Below, in pieces: positions 22,444-34,024 of a DNA stretch of 64,000 nt (its first letter is position 1; every line of letters starts with the position of its first letter). The notes beneath the pieces are model-generated. The model saw only the letters and a program-made list of their open reading frames with translations. It was not told where the DNA came from and did no database searches. Source of the DNA: Eutypa lata (taxonomy: Eukaryota > Ascomycota > Sordariomycetes > Xylariales > Diatrypaceae); NCBI GenBank assembly GCA_022661535.1, contig JAKULF010000001.1, positions 2,480,001 through 2,544,000 on the forward strand, given 5' to 3'. The translations under genes and the position numbers were made by a program.

Positions 22444-23853
22444 TTACGGAACCACCGACCTTAGTCTCACTTCAGGGGGGTCCCATACGACATCCTTGAA
22501 GGTCAACCTCGGTCGAGCCTCGATTTTCAAGGGTACACCACCAGCAACTGCTGGCAACTCTAAAGCCTCTGGGTTTTCGAGGCGTAGCATAGGTTTCCAC
22601 TCCTGACCTTCGACTATGTCACCTGACAAATCGTCCGAAGCTAGGCCGATTGCCTGCCTAGCACGCTGACTGACACACTCATACAGAATCCGCGCGTCAT
22701 CTACCGTCCCTGCCTGGTAGATACCAACACCCCAGGAGGCAAGTTGTAATGGGTCGCCTGTGCCGTATGGAGTGAACGCATTGCCAACATTGTTCATGCC
22801 CATGCATACTGAGAGCCCGAGGTCCTTAATCATGGAGGGAACCTGCAAAGTGCCTCGCAATCGACTATGCGATAGGCTTCCAGCATCCGGACGACCCATC
22901 ATGAAGAGGTCACTCGTTGGCAATCCGACGAAATGGATGGGGAGCTTACTTGAGATAATGGAATCAGCAAGCTTCCTAAGGTCGGCATCCGGCAGGACGC
23001 TCAGCTGTGTACAATGACCGAGGACGATCGTCTTGGATTTATCTGCAACATCTATCCAACGGTGTTTCTGTAAGAACTCTACGACTGAATATGTCAACGG
23101 TTCAGACAAGGACGGAGATTTCAGGTTATAATCTAAGTGGAAATCTAGATGAAGCCCATGACCCATCGCTGTAGATATAGCCCACTCGATGTTCTGGTGC
23201 GATGCCTCCGTAGATTCCTCGACATAAGGAGTAGTGCCGAGGACATCAATGGAATGACCATAGTCCTGCAAGGCCTCTGTAATGACAAACCGGTTAGTCT
23301 CCCCATGCTCCGTGGAGAATATAGGATCTTGAGCAAAGGCGCAGATTTGGACCTGCATGAGATGGGAGAAGTCGCTCTTAAGGCGGATAGCCGTAACCAA
23401 TGGAAGAGTTCCCGTGACGTGGTCCAATTCGACATAAGCACGGAGCGAGGTAACACCCTGTGCATAACTGGTAGCAAGCAGTTGCGATCCCCGGAGGTAT
23501 AGGTCCTGCTCCGTATAACGCTCCTTTGCTTTAGATGTGTTGGAGAGGGCCTCGCTGAAAGAACCGGACTGTGGTTCTAGATCAGAATAGCTAGGATGAG
23601 CTGGCGATGTAGAAACATGGTTGCAAGTCAAGATATAAGGCTTATCAAGATGAACGTGTGGATGGCAGAGAGGCGGGACTAGGAGACTTGGCGGATGGTT
23701 CCTCTCTCCATCATGATGAGCTGTTCGCTGCCGCTGTTGCTGCTGCTGCTGCTGCTGCGATGGCTGGATGGAGCTAACGTGTCCATGTTCAACTATGATG
23801 TCCCAAGATGTTGTAGATCCTCTCGATGGCAAGACGACGTTCCCGAGCTTCAT
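22444..23853 (-). CDS. Amidohydrolase, cytosine-deaminase-like, atypical metal site
   Basis: This is a single-exon 469-residue protein of the metal-dependent amidohydrolase superfamily, most like the cytosine/isoguanine deaminase group. It starts with the usual small beta domain (WDIIVEHGHVSSI), interrupted by an eight-Gln run (CAG repeat). The HxH metal motif is in CHPHVHLDK (about residues 63-71). Further landmarks are DFHLDYN (beta-strand 5 His) and GHCTQLS (beta-strand 6 His). In the last position, bacterial cytosine deaminase has G-H-D-D-V with catalytic Asp; this protein reads GMNNVGNAFTPYGTGDP, so the Asp is Asn. The Glu that follows the strand-5 His in CodA is also absent (HLDY). The substrate is therefore unknown, and it should not be named a cytosine deaminase. 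No signal peptide is seen; it is probably cytosolic. Confidence 0.85.
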   Translation of the reverse strand: MKLGNVVLPSRGSTTSWDIIVEHGHVSSIQPSQQQQQQQQRQRTAHHDGERNHPPSLLVPPLCHPHVHLDKPYILTCNHVSTSPAHPSYSDLEPQSGSFSEALSNTSKAKERYTEQDLYLRGSQLLATSYAQGVTSLRAYVELDHVTGTLPLVTAIRLKSDFSHLMQVQICAFAQDPIFSTEHGETNRFVITEALQDYGHSIDVLGTTPYVEESTEASHQNIEWAISTAMGHGLHLDFHLDYNLKSPSLSEPLTYSVVEFLQKHRWIDVADKSKTIVLGHCTQLSVLPDADLRKLADSIISSKLPIHFVGLPTSDLFMMGRPDAGSLSHSRLRGTLQVPSMIKDLGLSVCMGMNNVGNAFTPYGTGDPLQLASWGVGIYQAGTVDDARILYECVSQRARQAIGLASDDLSGDIVEGQEWKPMLRLENPEALELPAVAGGVPLKIEARPRLTFKDVVWDPPEVRLRSVVP

Positions 23854-25181
23854 GGCTAAAGATGATAGATATAGCTAATGACTTCCGGGATTTGATATAA
23901 GACAAAGCTACCAATTAATTATAAATAGAATGGATCGGCATCCCGACGAGGAGTAGGAGTTCGCTGCACCCCCACTATCGATCGATCAATTGTGGGCACT
24001 GACTGCCGTCTGGCCGTTCAATATCTAATACTCCGTACTTGCATGCATCTTTACGTTGTGACATCGGCATCACATTGCCGAGCAAGTTTCAGACTTCCGC
24101 AATGAAATCTTTTCTCATGCCTGGCAGCCCTGGGCGCTCCTAGGTGATGCGCAGTATTGACAAAGCAATGAAATTCCGTGGGGATATCCTTATCAAATCG
24201 ACAACACCTACATAACTACTTCGTTCCTACCAGGTCCAGCTAAGTGCTCGCATAATAGAGTAAGGGGTTGACCAGGTATAAACTGTAACGTATGACGGAA
24301 CTATTACATGCAGTGCATGTATGCATTTCATGTTACTCAGGGGCTCTAGAGCAACAGGAGTAGTAGGAACGGCACACAGGCAAGACAGGCAAGCTCTCGC
24401 GTGACCACTTTCCCAAAAACTCTTCCCTGTCTCTTGTATTGCTGGGGGTGTGTGTGAATGCCAGGGCTGACAGGGTGCGCTGTTGGTCAATTTCAGGTAG
24501 GCATGTGGGCCTCAAGGGCTTCAAGGGCTTCAAGGGCCTATTCTTCCAATTGTATTGCCACAAGCACCCCGGTTCATGCAAATAAGAAGATCAATCCTGT
24601 ATGTAATTAGGTAAGAAACCAACAAGGTTACCTACGTACGTACATATGTAGGTACAATACGTATGTATGTAGTATGTACAGTAGTTACAGTATGACTCTC
24701 TGCTTCTCTAGCTGTCTAGGTAGGTAATTACTAGCTATGCCTTTTCAACTAGCGAAGATCTAGTTAGCTAAACTGACTCTACTACTCTACCGACCCGTAA
24801 AGCGAAGAAAATATCGTTTCGCCTCCCACGGGCCGGATACTTATAATATCATAGGTTCCCTCCATTTGTCGCCTTCTTTGCGCCCCTCTTCTCCCCGTCT
24901 GTCTCTAACGTGCCGTCATACGATTGTATATCCTGTCCGGACCCAATCCCGCGAATGAATTAATATATTTCCGTGCATTATACATACATACCATATTCCA
25001 TATTACCCTGTCTTATTATTCAACTACTAGATACTTTCCCTCGACGGAGGCAGATAGTAACTGCCTGCACCTTTCGCCTATTACGTAGTTCTAGACTCAA
25101 GTGAGAAATTGAGGTTGCAGCGGTTCTTTCTCGTCCCATTCGTGCAATCATACCCTGCCTAATGTCTCTTAAAGAGGAATA
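23854..25181. other. Divergent promoter region, amidohydrolase / SPX-RING
   Basis: This is non-coding between two outward-facing genes. It holds three tandem copies of TCAAGGGCT (24512-24538) and a TACGTAC/TAGGTA-rich stretch (about 24620-24680). The right-hand 300 bases are pyrimidine-rich leader of the SPX-RING gene. Short frames on the minus strand here show no domain. Confidence 0.5.
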
Positions 25182-26722
25182 ATGAAATTCGCACAGGAGT
25201 TTAGGAAGTCACTTCAGAGGGAAGGTATGTATCATCTACACTCACGGCACTTGAAATATGTTCACATCGCTTACCGGGTCTTAACCTAGGTTTTCCTCAA
25301 AGGTGGATCGAGTCGGCCATTCCTTATGGCCAGCTTAAGAAATGCATCAAGAAGGTCACCAATGAACTCCAAGAGCTCGGCCTTGATAAGGACATGCTAG
25401 CCCAGCTAGCATCCAGCCAAAAAGACTGCAGCGATCCCTCATCAGCAAATCCTAATGATATTGCTTTCCATTACGACCTGGACGAGGATGGGACCACTTC
25501 AAAGCACCTCCGTCCGAGACTGACTATCTTCGTTCACCTTAGCGATGGTGTGGCGGTTGACGCAAGCTTAACACCCTCGACGAGACGCTTTTTAGAGAAG
25601 GTCGCCGCTAAGGCCCATGGAGCTAGAGGTAGAGATAGCTCGTCAGATTCCGGCCCCGCAAGTCCACTCTTATCACCTACGTCTTTCAACTCCCTCGCTT
25701 CCAGTGACTGGGCCCTGAGTCCTATCTCCGGCTCCTTCCCTAGGGAGCCGCCGAGTCCCTCTTCCTTCCAGCGGGTCGAGGTTCCCTTAGTATTCGACGG
25801 CGAGTTCTTTAACATATTGCAGACGGATGTGTCCAATCTAGATACTCTCCAGGAACAAGAACAAAAGAAACTCCTAGAGGAAGTTACAGTTCTCGGCCAA
25901 GAAATTGCCAGGGTGACGAAGCCAACGAAAGGGCGGAAAGGAAAAGGAGATCTGGCAAAGTGGCGCGAAATTTTCGAATTGTATCTCGAAGCTCGCGTCT
26001 TCTTCTCGACACGTGAGAGTGATCATGGCGCAAGAACAAGCGCCCAAGCCCTGGAACAGCTTAAGTGGTTCCAGGATCAGGTCATGGAGAGGAATATCCT
26101 ACAGGGTCTCAAGTCCGAAGCTAGTCGACAGGCATTTAGCAGATTCCTCAATATGAATGCTGTCCTTTTACAGAACGTCAAATTTCAAGAAATCAACAAC
26201 CTTGCAGTGACCAAGATCCTCAAGAGTATGTTTCCTCTCTTCTATCCTATCATCCCCTTTTGCTAACCAAGCTCGGCAGAATTCGACAAGAGGACAGCGC
26301 TGGGCGTAGCTAGGACGTTCCCGGTGGTTGTCCATTCCGATCGATTACTCGCAGGGAGCATCGCGAAAGACATATGCGCACAGGTCTCGAGTGAACTCAT
26401 TTCTGTCGTCCCACAGCTCGAGGATTATCTGTGCCCTATCTGCTTTGCCGTTGCCTACTGGCCCCTGAGGCTCGACTGCCAGCACGTGTTTTGTAGCCGA
26501 TGTCTAGTCAAGATGGCTAGGAGGGGTGAGAGGTTCTGCCCGCTATGCCGGGCCGATGTTGTCATGCAGGCGGGCTTAGACCATTTCGACAGCGCACGAG
26601 CGGCCTTTCTAAGAAGATACTTCCCCCTGGAAGTTAAGGAGAAGATACGAGCCAACGAGCTGGAGCGCAATAGGGAAATATTCGGCCCAGACTACGTGGA
26701 TAAACCTTGCTCAGTAATGTGA
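25182..26722 (+). CDS. SPX-RING E3 ubiquitin ligase with C-terminal CaaX-like box
   Basis: This 473-residue protein joins an N-terminal SPX domain, which binds inositol pyrophosphates and senses phosphate status, to a C-terminal RING-HC finger, the layout of plant NLA and fungal RING-14 proteins. Exons: 25182-25224, 25290-26225, 26280-26722. SPX begins at MKFAQEFRKSLQREGFPQRW, with the basic YGQLKKCIKK helix, and ends near residue 330 after the conserved FSRFLNMNAVLLQNVKFQEI segment; a Ser/Pro-rich insert splits it (about 110-160). The RING (about 378-417) has CPIC, CQHVFCSRC and CPLC in C3HC4 order. The last four residues are CSVM, which fits a CaaX prenylation signal with Met favouring farnesylation. 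It is likely to act in ubiquitination of phosphate transporters or related targets (inference). Confidence 0.92.
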
Positions 26723-27430
26723 GTCATCATATGTGACAATTTACTCCGTGGTTAGTTAAAAGGGGGTGAGGAACGGGGAACGGGGGAGGCGTTTCTTTGG
26801 AGAGGAGTAAACGGCAGCATGCTGGTGACTTTATCTCTCAGCATGTTTGGCAGTTATTTTTGATATCTGAGATACCCAATTCATAGTGTAATGTTTGTGC
26901 TTTCCAATTACAGCCTGCACTCGTTGGTTATAGTAAGCTGTACTGTTGGTGTTGTCCGTAATAAGTATCAGAAGATGGAATAGGTAAACAAGTGACTCAC
27001 TCATATATGTGAATCTACTCCACCAAGTCACGGACAATGTACTTAGATAAAGATACTTTTCTTGGTATTTTAACCATGTTGCCTATGTTAGAATCTATAG
27101 GCATTCCTGGTCAGAGAGCTAGCTCTTTAGTATGGAGAGGAAGTACATATTGTAGACAAATTCGGTCACAAACCCGGTGTAGTCGGCCCCTAAAAATCTG
27201 CCTCCGATGACGGCACCGCTTTTGCTTTGAACGACTTAAACTTCTTCCCCGATCGCCCAATTAGCCTGCCCCATTTAAAAACAACATACATAGATACAAG
27301 AGCGAGCATTGAGTTTGACTAGAGCTAGAAGGTTACATCAGTGCTCTCTATCTAGCAGAATAAAAGGAAGTGAAAAGGGAGGAAAGAAAAAGGTAATAAA
27401 GGCCAAAAGCAAGAAGCAGCCAACGCCAAA
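26723..27430. other. Spacer between SPX-RING and cystathionine gamma-synthase
   Basis: There is no gene here. The last ~70 bases are A/G-rich leader before the synthase start codon at 27431. I see no defined regulatory site. Confidence 0.5.
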
Positions 27431-29347
27431 ATGCCGTCCATTGACTTGGGAGAGTCAATACCTCCGAACACTGCCCACGTGAGTCACTATACTGCATTCT
27501 TTCCTCTACCGTACCTACGATCATACTAACCAGGAAGTATTGAAAAGGCCGTCAGTGTCTCATTGCCTACATGGAAGTCCAATGTCGGATATGAAGAGGA
27601 ACAGGACTGGGTCATGCACCGTTTAGCTACTGGCTACCCTCGCTTCTTTGTCCACAAAAGTATCCAAGCCTTTGGCCGTGAGATCGTCGCCAAGTATGGG
27701 CAGGCGGGACAGGTGGCTATGCTGTTCCCCACGAAAAGGGCAGCTCTTCGTTGTGTTGAATTCATGAAGGAGAAAGCACCAGAGGCAACTCTGGCTGGCC
27801 TCAATGTGATTACGTTGGTTCTAGACCCCACCAAGAAGACCCCTGAAGCCCTGCGAGCTATCAAGCCGGCCGTCTCTGCCGTCATCTGTAGGGAAGATGC
27901 CTTTCCAATTGCAAAGCAATATTGGCAGCACTCGGGTGACGGCGTCTCCAGTCGGCGCGCCGAGTTTTGCCACGGTCTATTTAATGAGGGCCTGCTGGAC
28001 ATCGAAACCACGACAACACCGCTTCCCCGCTCCCCGCAACCTAAGATGTTCCGTGGTCCGAAGAGATATCAGCGGCCTGGGTCTATAGATGGTTTCGCCA
28101 ATGGAGGAAATGGTCACGGCAACGGCAGTGCAAACGGGAACGGGAACGGAAATGGGACATCCCAGGGAGGTAATACGGAAGAGATAAACGAGGCAGTCGA
28201 GAGTTCAAGATTCCTGGAAGAGCGATACGGCAGGAACCTCGATCTATCCTTGGTCGAGAATGCTAAGTCAGCTATCCGGCGCCGTATTGCTGGCGTGCTA
28301 ACCTCCGACGTCGATCTGACTACATCGCTACCAACGATGAGTCCCCACGCAAGGGGGATATCGAACCTGAGAGAGGATGATATCTACCTCGTGCCGTGCG
28401 GCATGAACGCCATTTTTACTACGCACCAGCTCCTACTCAAGGCGAGGGAGCCGCGGAAGAGCATCGAGTTCGGGTTCCCCTACGTCGACACGCTTAAGAT
28501 CCTACAGAAGTTCGGGCCAGGAGCCGTTTTCTACGGTCACGGATCTACCGCGGAGCTCGATGATCTCGAGGAGAAACTGAAGAGCGGAGAGAGGTTCCTC
28601 GGATTCTTTTGCGAGTTCCCGGGAAATCCGTTGCTGACGTGCCCCGATTTGGTGCGCATCCGGAAACTGGCAGATACCTACGACTTCGCCGTCGTCGTGG
28701 ACGAGACGGTGGGCACATTCGTCAACGTCAACGTGCTACCGTATGCCGACGTGGTAGTTAGCAGCTTGACCAAGATCTTCTCGGGCGACTGCAACGTCAT
28801 GGGCGGCAGTTTTGTGCTGAACCCCAACGGGCAGTACTACAAGTCACTAAAATCCATTGTGGCAGACGTGTTCGAGGACACGTACTGGGCCGAGGACGTC
28901 ATCTTCATGGAGCGCAACAGTCGCGACTTCAAGACACGCATTGATCGTGTTAATGCTAACGCTGAAGCCATTTGCGAAGTGCTCATAGGGCACCCCTCGG
29001 TCAAAAAGGTATACCATCCTAAATACAACGGATCGCGACCCCACTACGAAGCCTGCCGCACTCCCGGCGGCGGCTACGGAGGCCTTCTATCTTGCACCCT
29101 CAAGACTAAGGCCCAAGCTATGGCCTTCTACGACGCACTCGACACAGCTAAGGGCCCAAGCCTAGGCACCAACTTCACGCTGACGTCGCCCTACGTGATC
29201 CTGGCACACTACCGAGAGCTAGACTGGGCAGCCAGCTTCGGTGTCGACCCGGACCTGATACGGATCAGCGTGGGGCTGGAAGAGGACCTGAAGTCGGTGT
29301 TCGCGAACGCGCTACGGGCTGCTGAGAGTGTATCGAATGAGAGCTAG
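27431..29347 (+). CDS. STR2: Cystathionine gamma-synthase (PLP enzyme)
   Basis: This 615-residue enzyme makes cystathionine from cysteine and an activated homoserine in transsulfuration toward methionine. Exons 27431-27478 and 27548-29347 join as PPNTAH-AVSVSLPTW, a conserved N-terminal sequence of the fungal enzyme. The acceptor is the AAAAG at 27543-27547, about 20 bases after a TACTAAC branch site; the nearer CAG at 27531-27533 would break the frame. The PLP-binding lysine is Lys425 in SSLTKIFSG. Other landmarks are VVVDETVGT (PLP aspartate) and the GGGYGGLLS segment. The long N-terminal half is typical of the Str2 branch rather than bacterial MetB. It contains a low-complexity Asn-Gly run (about residues 196-222). 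No targeting peptide is evident. Confidence 0.9.
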
Positions 29348-30055
29348 CTAGTTACGTAAGGAGATAAATCCTTTCACTTTTAAGGGTGAAGGACCTTGAT
29401 ACCAAGATTTCAACAAAGTAAGCTCCAAGGAAGGGAGATTGATTCAACATGCTATCATTTTGTAGACGTGTGGCTATAAATCAAAAGTATAAACAATATA
29501 CTGCTTTGAAGGAGACACTGAGCCAATGCCCGCCCAATGGATATTTCCTCCCTGAATTATTTCCGCCCTGAATAAGGAGATACCTAGTTAGTTGAATAGA
29601 TGAACGAAGCGCTGTTCAAACTAGTTATAAACTTAATATCTTCACTCTCTAACAGTAAAGCATAGTTTCTACATATAATATAATATTTAGTCCACACTAA
29701 AGCATTTGCTCAACTTAATAGAAACTAAATATTTATTTGTAACTCAGCTATATATATAATAAGCAACCCCTGTATACATATGTGTGGTTGGTGAAGTAGT
29801 AGTGGGACTATCGCGGGGCAGATTTTAACTGTACGGAGAAACATTCGAACCCCACCATATTTTACTAGGTGGTTACTCATTATTAGTTTTTATGATTCAA
29901 CATCTTACATATAATTCGTAAGGAAGCCTAACTTGCTGCAACTATTTACCTACTCTTCTCGATACCGGGTCTTAAAGATACGACCGTCGCTTACGCACAC
30001 ACACACCCACACACACATTTACTTCTACCCAGAAAATAGTGACCACACAAACAAA
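29348..30055. other. Spacer between the synthase and JJJ1
   Basis: There is no gene here. It is AT-rich around 29590-29770 but without CpA loss. A (CA)n tract at about 29996-30018 lies 40 bases upstream of the JJJ1 start. Confidence 0.5.
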
Positions 30056-32064
30056 ATGGGTGCCGAGCAGTCGTCCAACAGAGGCGCTGCGGCAGCCGAC
30101 AACGCACCCCAGAAGACAGATTACTATGAGTTATTAGGAGTCGACAACCATGCCGGCGACGACGAGTAAGTTGCCCCTTACACACACGTATATATATATT
30201 CAATTTCACATACTAACCACCGATTTCCTCCGACAGGATCAAGAAAGCCTACAGAAAGAAGGCCCTCGAGCTACACCCGGACAGGAACTATGGCGACGTT
30301 GAAAGAGCTACGCAGAAGTTCGCCGAGGTCCAGGCCGCCTACGAGGTTCTCTCGGACCCCCAGGAGCGAGCCTGGTACGACTCGCACCGTGACGCCATCC
30401 TGCGCGGTGACGACCCCACAGACGACAAGGCCAGCGCTCCCACCCAGTACCACAACGTGCGCCTGACGACCACCGACGAGATCTACGCGCTGATCGGCCG
30501 CTTCAACAAGACGGTACCTCTCGACGACTCGCCCGGCAGCTTCTTCACCGTCCTACGGGAAACATTCGACCGGATCGCGGACGCCGAATACGCCGCAGCG
30601 GCGGCGGAAGACCCAGAAGATGGGTTAGTAACGCCTATCGAGTATCCCTCATTCGGCACGTCGCAGGACGACGACAAGTCCGTCAAGGTCTTCTACGTGG
30701 TATGGCAGAACTTTTCGACCCGCCTGAGCTTCGCCTGGCGCGACCGCTGGCGCCTCGCCGACGCCCCCGACCGCCGCGTGCGCCGCCTGATGGAGAAGGA
30801 GAACAAGAAGCTCCGCGAGGACGCGGCAAGGGAGTTCGCCGACGCGGTGCGGTCTCTCGTGGTCTTCGTGCGGAAGCGGGATCCCCGGTACGCGCCGAAC
30901 ACGCAGTCGGAGGCGGAGCGGCAGAAGGTGCTGCGGGACGCGGCGGCGGCTCAAGCGGCGCGTTCCCGGGCTGCGCACCAGGAGAAACTGAGGAAGAATG
31001 ATGCTGATGAGTTCATTATTCCTGAGTGGGCGCAGTCGCGGAGCGACGAGAAGGAGGCGCACGTGGGCGAGTTCACCGAGTCCGAGGACGAATCCGAGGT
31101 CGAGCAGATCGAGTGCGTCGTCTGCAGCAAGACGTTCAAGAGCGAGAGGCAGTACGAGACCCACGAGAAGAGCAAGAAGCACCTCAAGGCCGTGCAGCTG
31201 CTGCGGAGGCAGATGAAGAAGGAGAACGCGAACCTGGACCTGGACCTGGACCTCGGCGAGAGGGAGTCGAAGGAGGAGGCTGTCCCCACTACTGTTGTTG
31301 CCGCTGATGAGGAGGAGCCGCCAGAGGATGACGATGGCGATAACAACAATAATAGTACCAACAATGGTGATGTAGATGAGCAGGAGGATTCCGAAGATGA
31401 TAGTAGGCCCGAAACCCCTCTCACAGAAGCTACTACGGGCCGCGCAGAAACGGCATCGAGAATTACCACGGCTGCCGCCTCGGACGAGGACGAAAGCGAA
31501 GAAGACGACGACGAATACGCGTCGAGAGACGCCGTGGAAGCGCGCCTCACCGGCGGAGCAAAGCAGACCAAAGCGAACACGGACGACAACAAAGAAGAGA
31601 TTGCTGCTGCTGCCGACGACGACGACCTAACGTTGGCTGGCCAGGTTGGCGACATAGCCCTACAGAACGAGAGTGAGGATGGCAGCCAACCGCCGCCGTC
31701 GTCGTCCCAAAGGAAGATGGGCAAGGCGAAGGCTAAGCGCGAGAAGAAGGCCGCTCGCCAGGCGGTGGAGGCCGCGTCGGGGTCTCACGTAAGTTTTCTC
31801 TTTCTTTCTTTTTCCTTTTTCCCTTGCTTTCTTTTACGTTCTTGAATTTATTACAATCATCTAAGGATTTTCTTTTATCACTCGACCCTATTCATTTATT
31901 AGATATGTTGCTAAAATGACGATCAGATATGTACTGGGTGCAATACCACCTTCGATTCGAGGACGTGGCTCTTCAAGCACCTGGAGGAAAGCGGGCATGC
32001 GGCATTGAAAACGACCACTACGCCTACAACTAAGTCCGGAGGGAAGAAGAAGAAGAAGCGATGA
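30056..32064 (+). CDS. JJJ1: J-domain ribosome biogenesis factor Jjj1 (DNAJC21 family)
   Basis: This 599-residue Hsp70 co-chaperone stimulates release of shuttling factors such as Arx1 from cytoplasmic pre-60S ribosomes. Exons: 30056-30165, 30237-31788, 31927-32064. The J domain (about residues 23-87) contains the HPD motif in [11 protein letters not shown] charged helical region follows (about 180-320). The first C2H2 finger is CVVC at residue 330 with Cx2Cx12Hx5H spacing. A long acidic stretch (about 380-500) and a basic segment follow. The second C2H2 finger, with the same spacing, is encoded wholly in the last exon, which ends in a GGKKKKKR tail. If the 138-base last intron is kept, translation ends after 18 extra residues and the second finger is lost. 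Third positions at about 30690-30990 are almost all G or C. It is convergent with ATG4. Confidence 0.94.
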
Positions 32065-32476
32065 ACTTATGGCTAAGTCTGTCTTCCGAGACTCTCGAGG
32101 CAGGAAGCATCATCACTACGCTGGGACAACCGACAGGCCAGGCCAGGCCAACTGCCCTAGCGAAGTCCACGGTACTTGCTAGGCTAGCTGGAGATATATT
32201 AAGGCTAGTTCGACGTGTTCCACACCAAAGAATGCTATTTATCGCCGTCGATTTATTATCCTCCCAACCAAGGGTGGGTAGTTGACAGATGTTGCCGGCG
32301 AAATCTAGGCGCACGGAGAACGAAACCTAATATCCAGCAGGCAGTAAGTCCCTACTTTACCTACATCAACCACAGGCAGCTTATGAAGGATCGTAATGCA
32401 AACAGTAACGCCGGTCATGCCTGTGTCCCAATTCGTACTCCCATGTTATCCGGAATCAATATACCCCATCTGCCGC
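32065..32476. other. Convergent 3' flanks of JJJ1 and ATG4
   Basis: These 412 bp lie between two stop codons facing each other. I see no gene; the two 3' UTRs are expected to lie here and may overlap. Confidence 0.55.
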
Positions 32477-34024
32477 CTATTCGTCCGAGATAACACCTCT
32501 CTCGTCATCCTCACTCCCACTCCCGCGCTCATCTTCATCCTCATCACTTAAAGTCTCTACCTGATCAATAGCCCCCCCGTGTTCGCCGAACTGGGCGACG
32601 GGATCATGGTCCGACACGTGGATGATGGCCTTGCCCTGCACGTGCTTCACGCCCCGCCTCCAATCTTTCCAGTCATCCTCGTCTCGGATGAAGAAGCCGA
32701 TGAGCATGCTGGGATCCATCTCCCTAACATGTAGTCGGCGCAGCTTCCGTGTGTGGCAAGTATCAATCTCTTCTTGGCTGTACTCGCCCGCATTTTGGTG
32801 GTACGACAAGGCCGGTCTAGTGTAATGAGGATCTAGGTAGAAGAAATATAATCCTTGGACACCGATGAAGTAGTGTGACGAGGATGGACGCCCCCTACAG
32901 TCTCCAGTTAGAGAAGGCTCTCCTTTTAGTGAGGTGGAGGGTGATCTAAAGTCTTACCCTGCAATACCAATGGATTGAGGCATCTGTAACGATGCTACAA
33001 GAGCTTCCCAATATACCGGTGTGATTTTGTCGATCCCAAGTCTTGTGCCTACTAAGATGAGAGTCGGGTAGAAGGTTATCCCATCAGGCTTGGCAATCTT
33101 CATAAAGTTGTCCTCGTAAACATCGGGCCCATCTCCTGTGGAATAGACCCGTAAATTGAGTTCGTTGGTGTTCGTCAGTGCCCTTAACACACGGACAGTT
33201 AGTTCCTAGGTTTTTGATGATGCCTGCTTATGTGCCAGAAACGAAGTAATACTGACTGGATGCACCTCGCCGTTGCCGAAGGGCCAAACCACTCGCCCGG
33301 ATACTTTCCGCAGGCCGTGGCGCCATGGCGCACAAAGTTATGTATGGAGTATGGTGAATTTGGATCGTCAGCGAACAACGAGAGGATTTCCTTTTCTTCC
33401 TGAACCTTTGTGCCGCGTCTCCAACCTGCAGGGATTGTCAGTGACCAGACCAGCTATGATACCACCAACTCATGTAGCGCTGTATTGTAGGGCCATACCT
33501 CGACCAAGGCGCTGACAGATCATGGCGTTCGCCAAAAGACTCTGGCCAGATCTGATCATGCAACCCCACCCACTGTCTGATGAAAAGCCATTCTGATCGG
33601 ATAACTGAGTCTTCAGTCGCATCGAGAATGACAAGGCGGCCAAGGCCTTTGGATCTGGGGATTTAGCTATAGGCTCGAACTCGGATCGGTATGTCATCCA
33701 TATTCTAGACTCGAAGTCATCGAGAAAGGCAGGGGGCCAACCCCCATCTAAGGGTGCTTCCTCATAGGCCAAGGAAGAATCGAGACTAGTGGAAGCTGAT
33801 TCGGGAGGTGTCTCTGGGAGGGTTTCTGCATGAGATGGTAAGGACTCTTTGGATAGCGCGGCTTCGGGGCTAGACGAGGTCTCCGGTTTCGTATTGGGGT
33901 TGCTGTTGAGTCGATAAGAGGAGCCGAGACACCAGACAGGCTGATCTCGGACTATATCGTTGCTGGGTTCGGGATCCCAGAACATCTGCACGAGACGGCG
34001 ACCGATATCGACCGTGGTCTCCAT
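32477..34024 (-). CDS. ATG4: Autophagy cysteine protease Atg4
   Basis: This 445-residue cytosolic protease of peptidase family C54 trims the Atg8 precursor to expose its C-terminal Gly and later removes Atg8 from lipid. Exons (minus): 34024-33499, 33425-33257, 33182-32958, 32894-32477; all junctions are in frame. The catalytic Cys155 is in SDSGWGCMIRSGQ. The Asp328-Pro-His330 pair is in YLDPHYTRPAL, just after GIAGGRPSSSHYF. WCLGSSY near residue 31 is the usual start of the domain. A Ser/Pro/Glu-rich insert (about 45-85) and an acidic C-terminal tail (last ~30 residues) are low-complexity. All catalytic residues are present. Confidence 0.95.

Noticed and set aside
27531..27534. CAG acceptor at 27531-27533 for the cystathionine gamma-synthase intron
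   Set aside because: It would put the second exon out of frame with the first; the AAAAG 14 bases downstream restores the conserved AHAVSVSLPTW.
29800..29880. Possible tRNA-like T-arm (ATTCGAACCCC)
   Set aside because: No matching acceptor, D-arm or anticodon stem at proper spacing on the minus strand.
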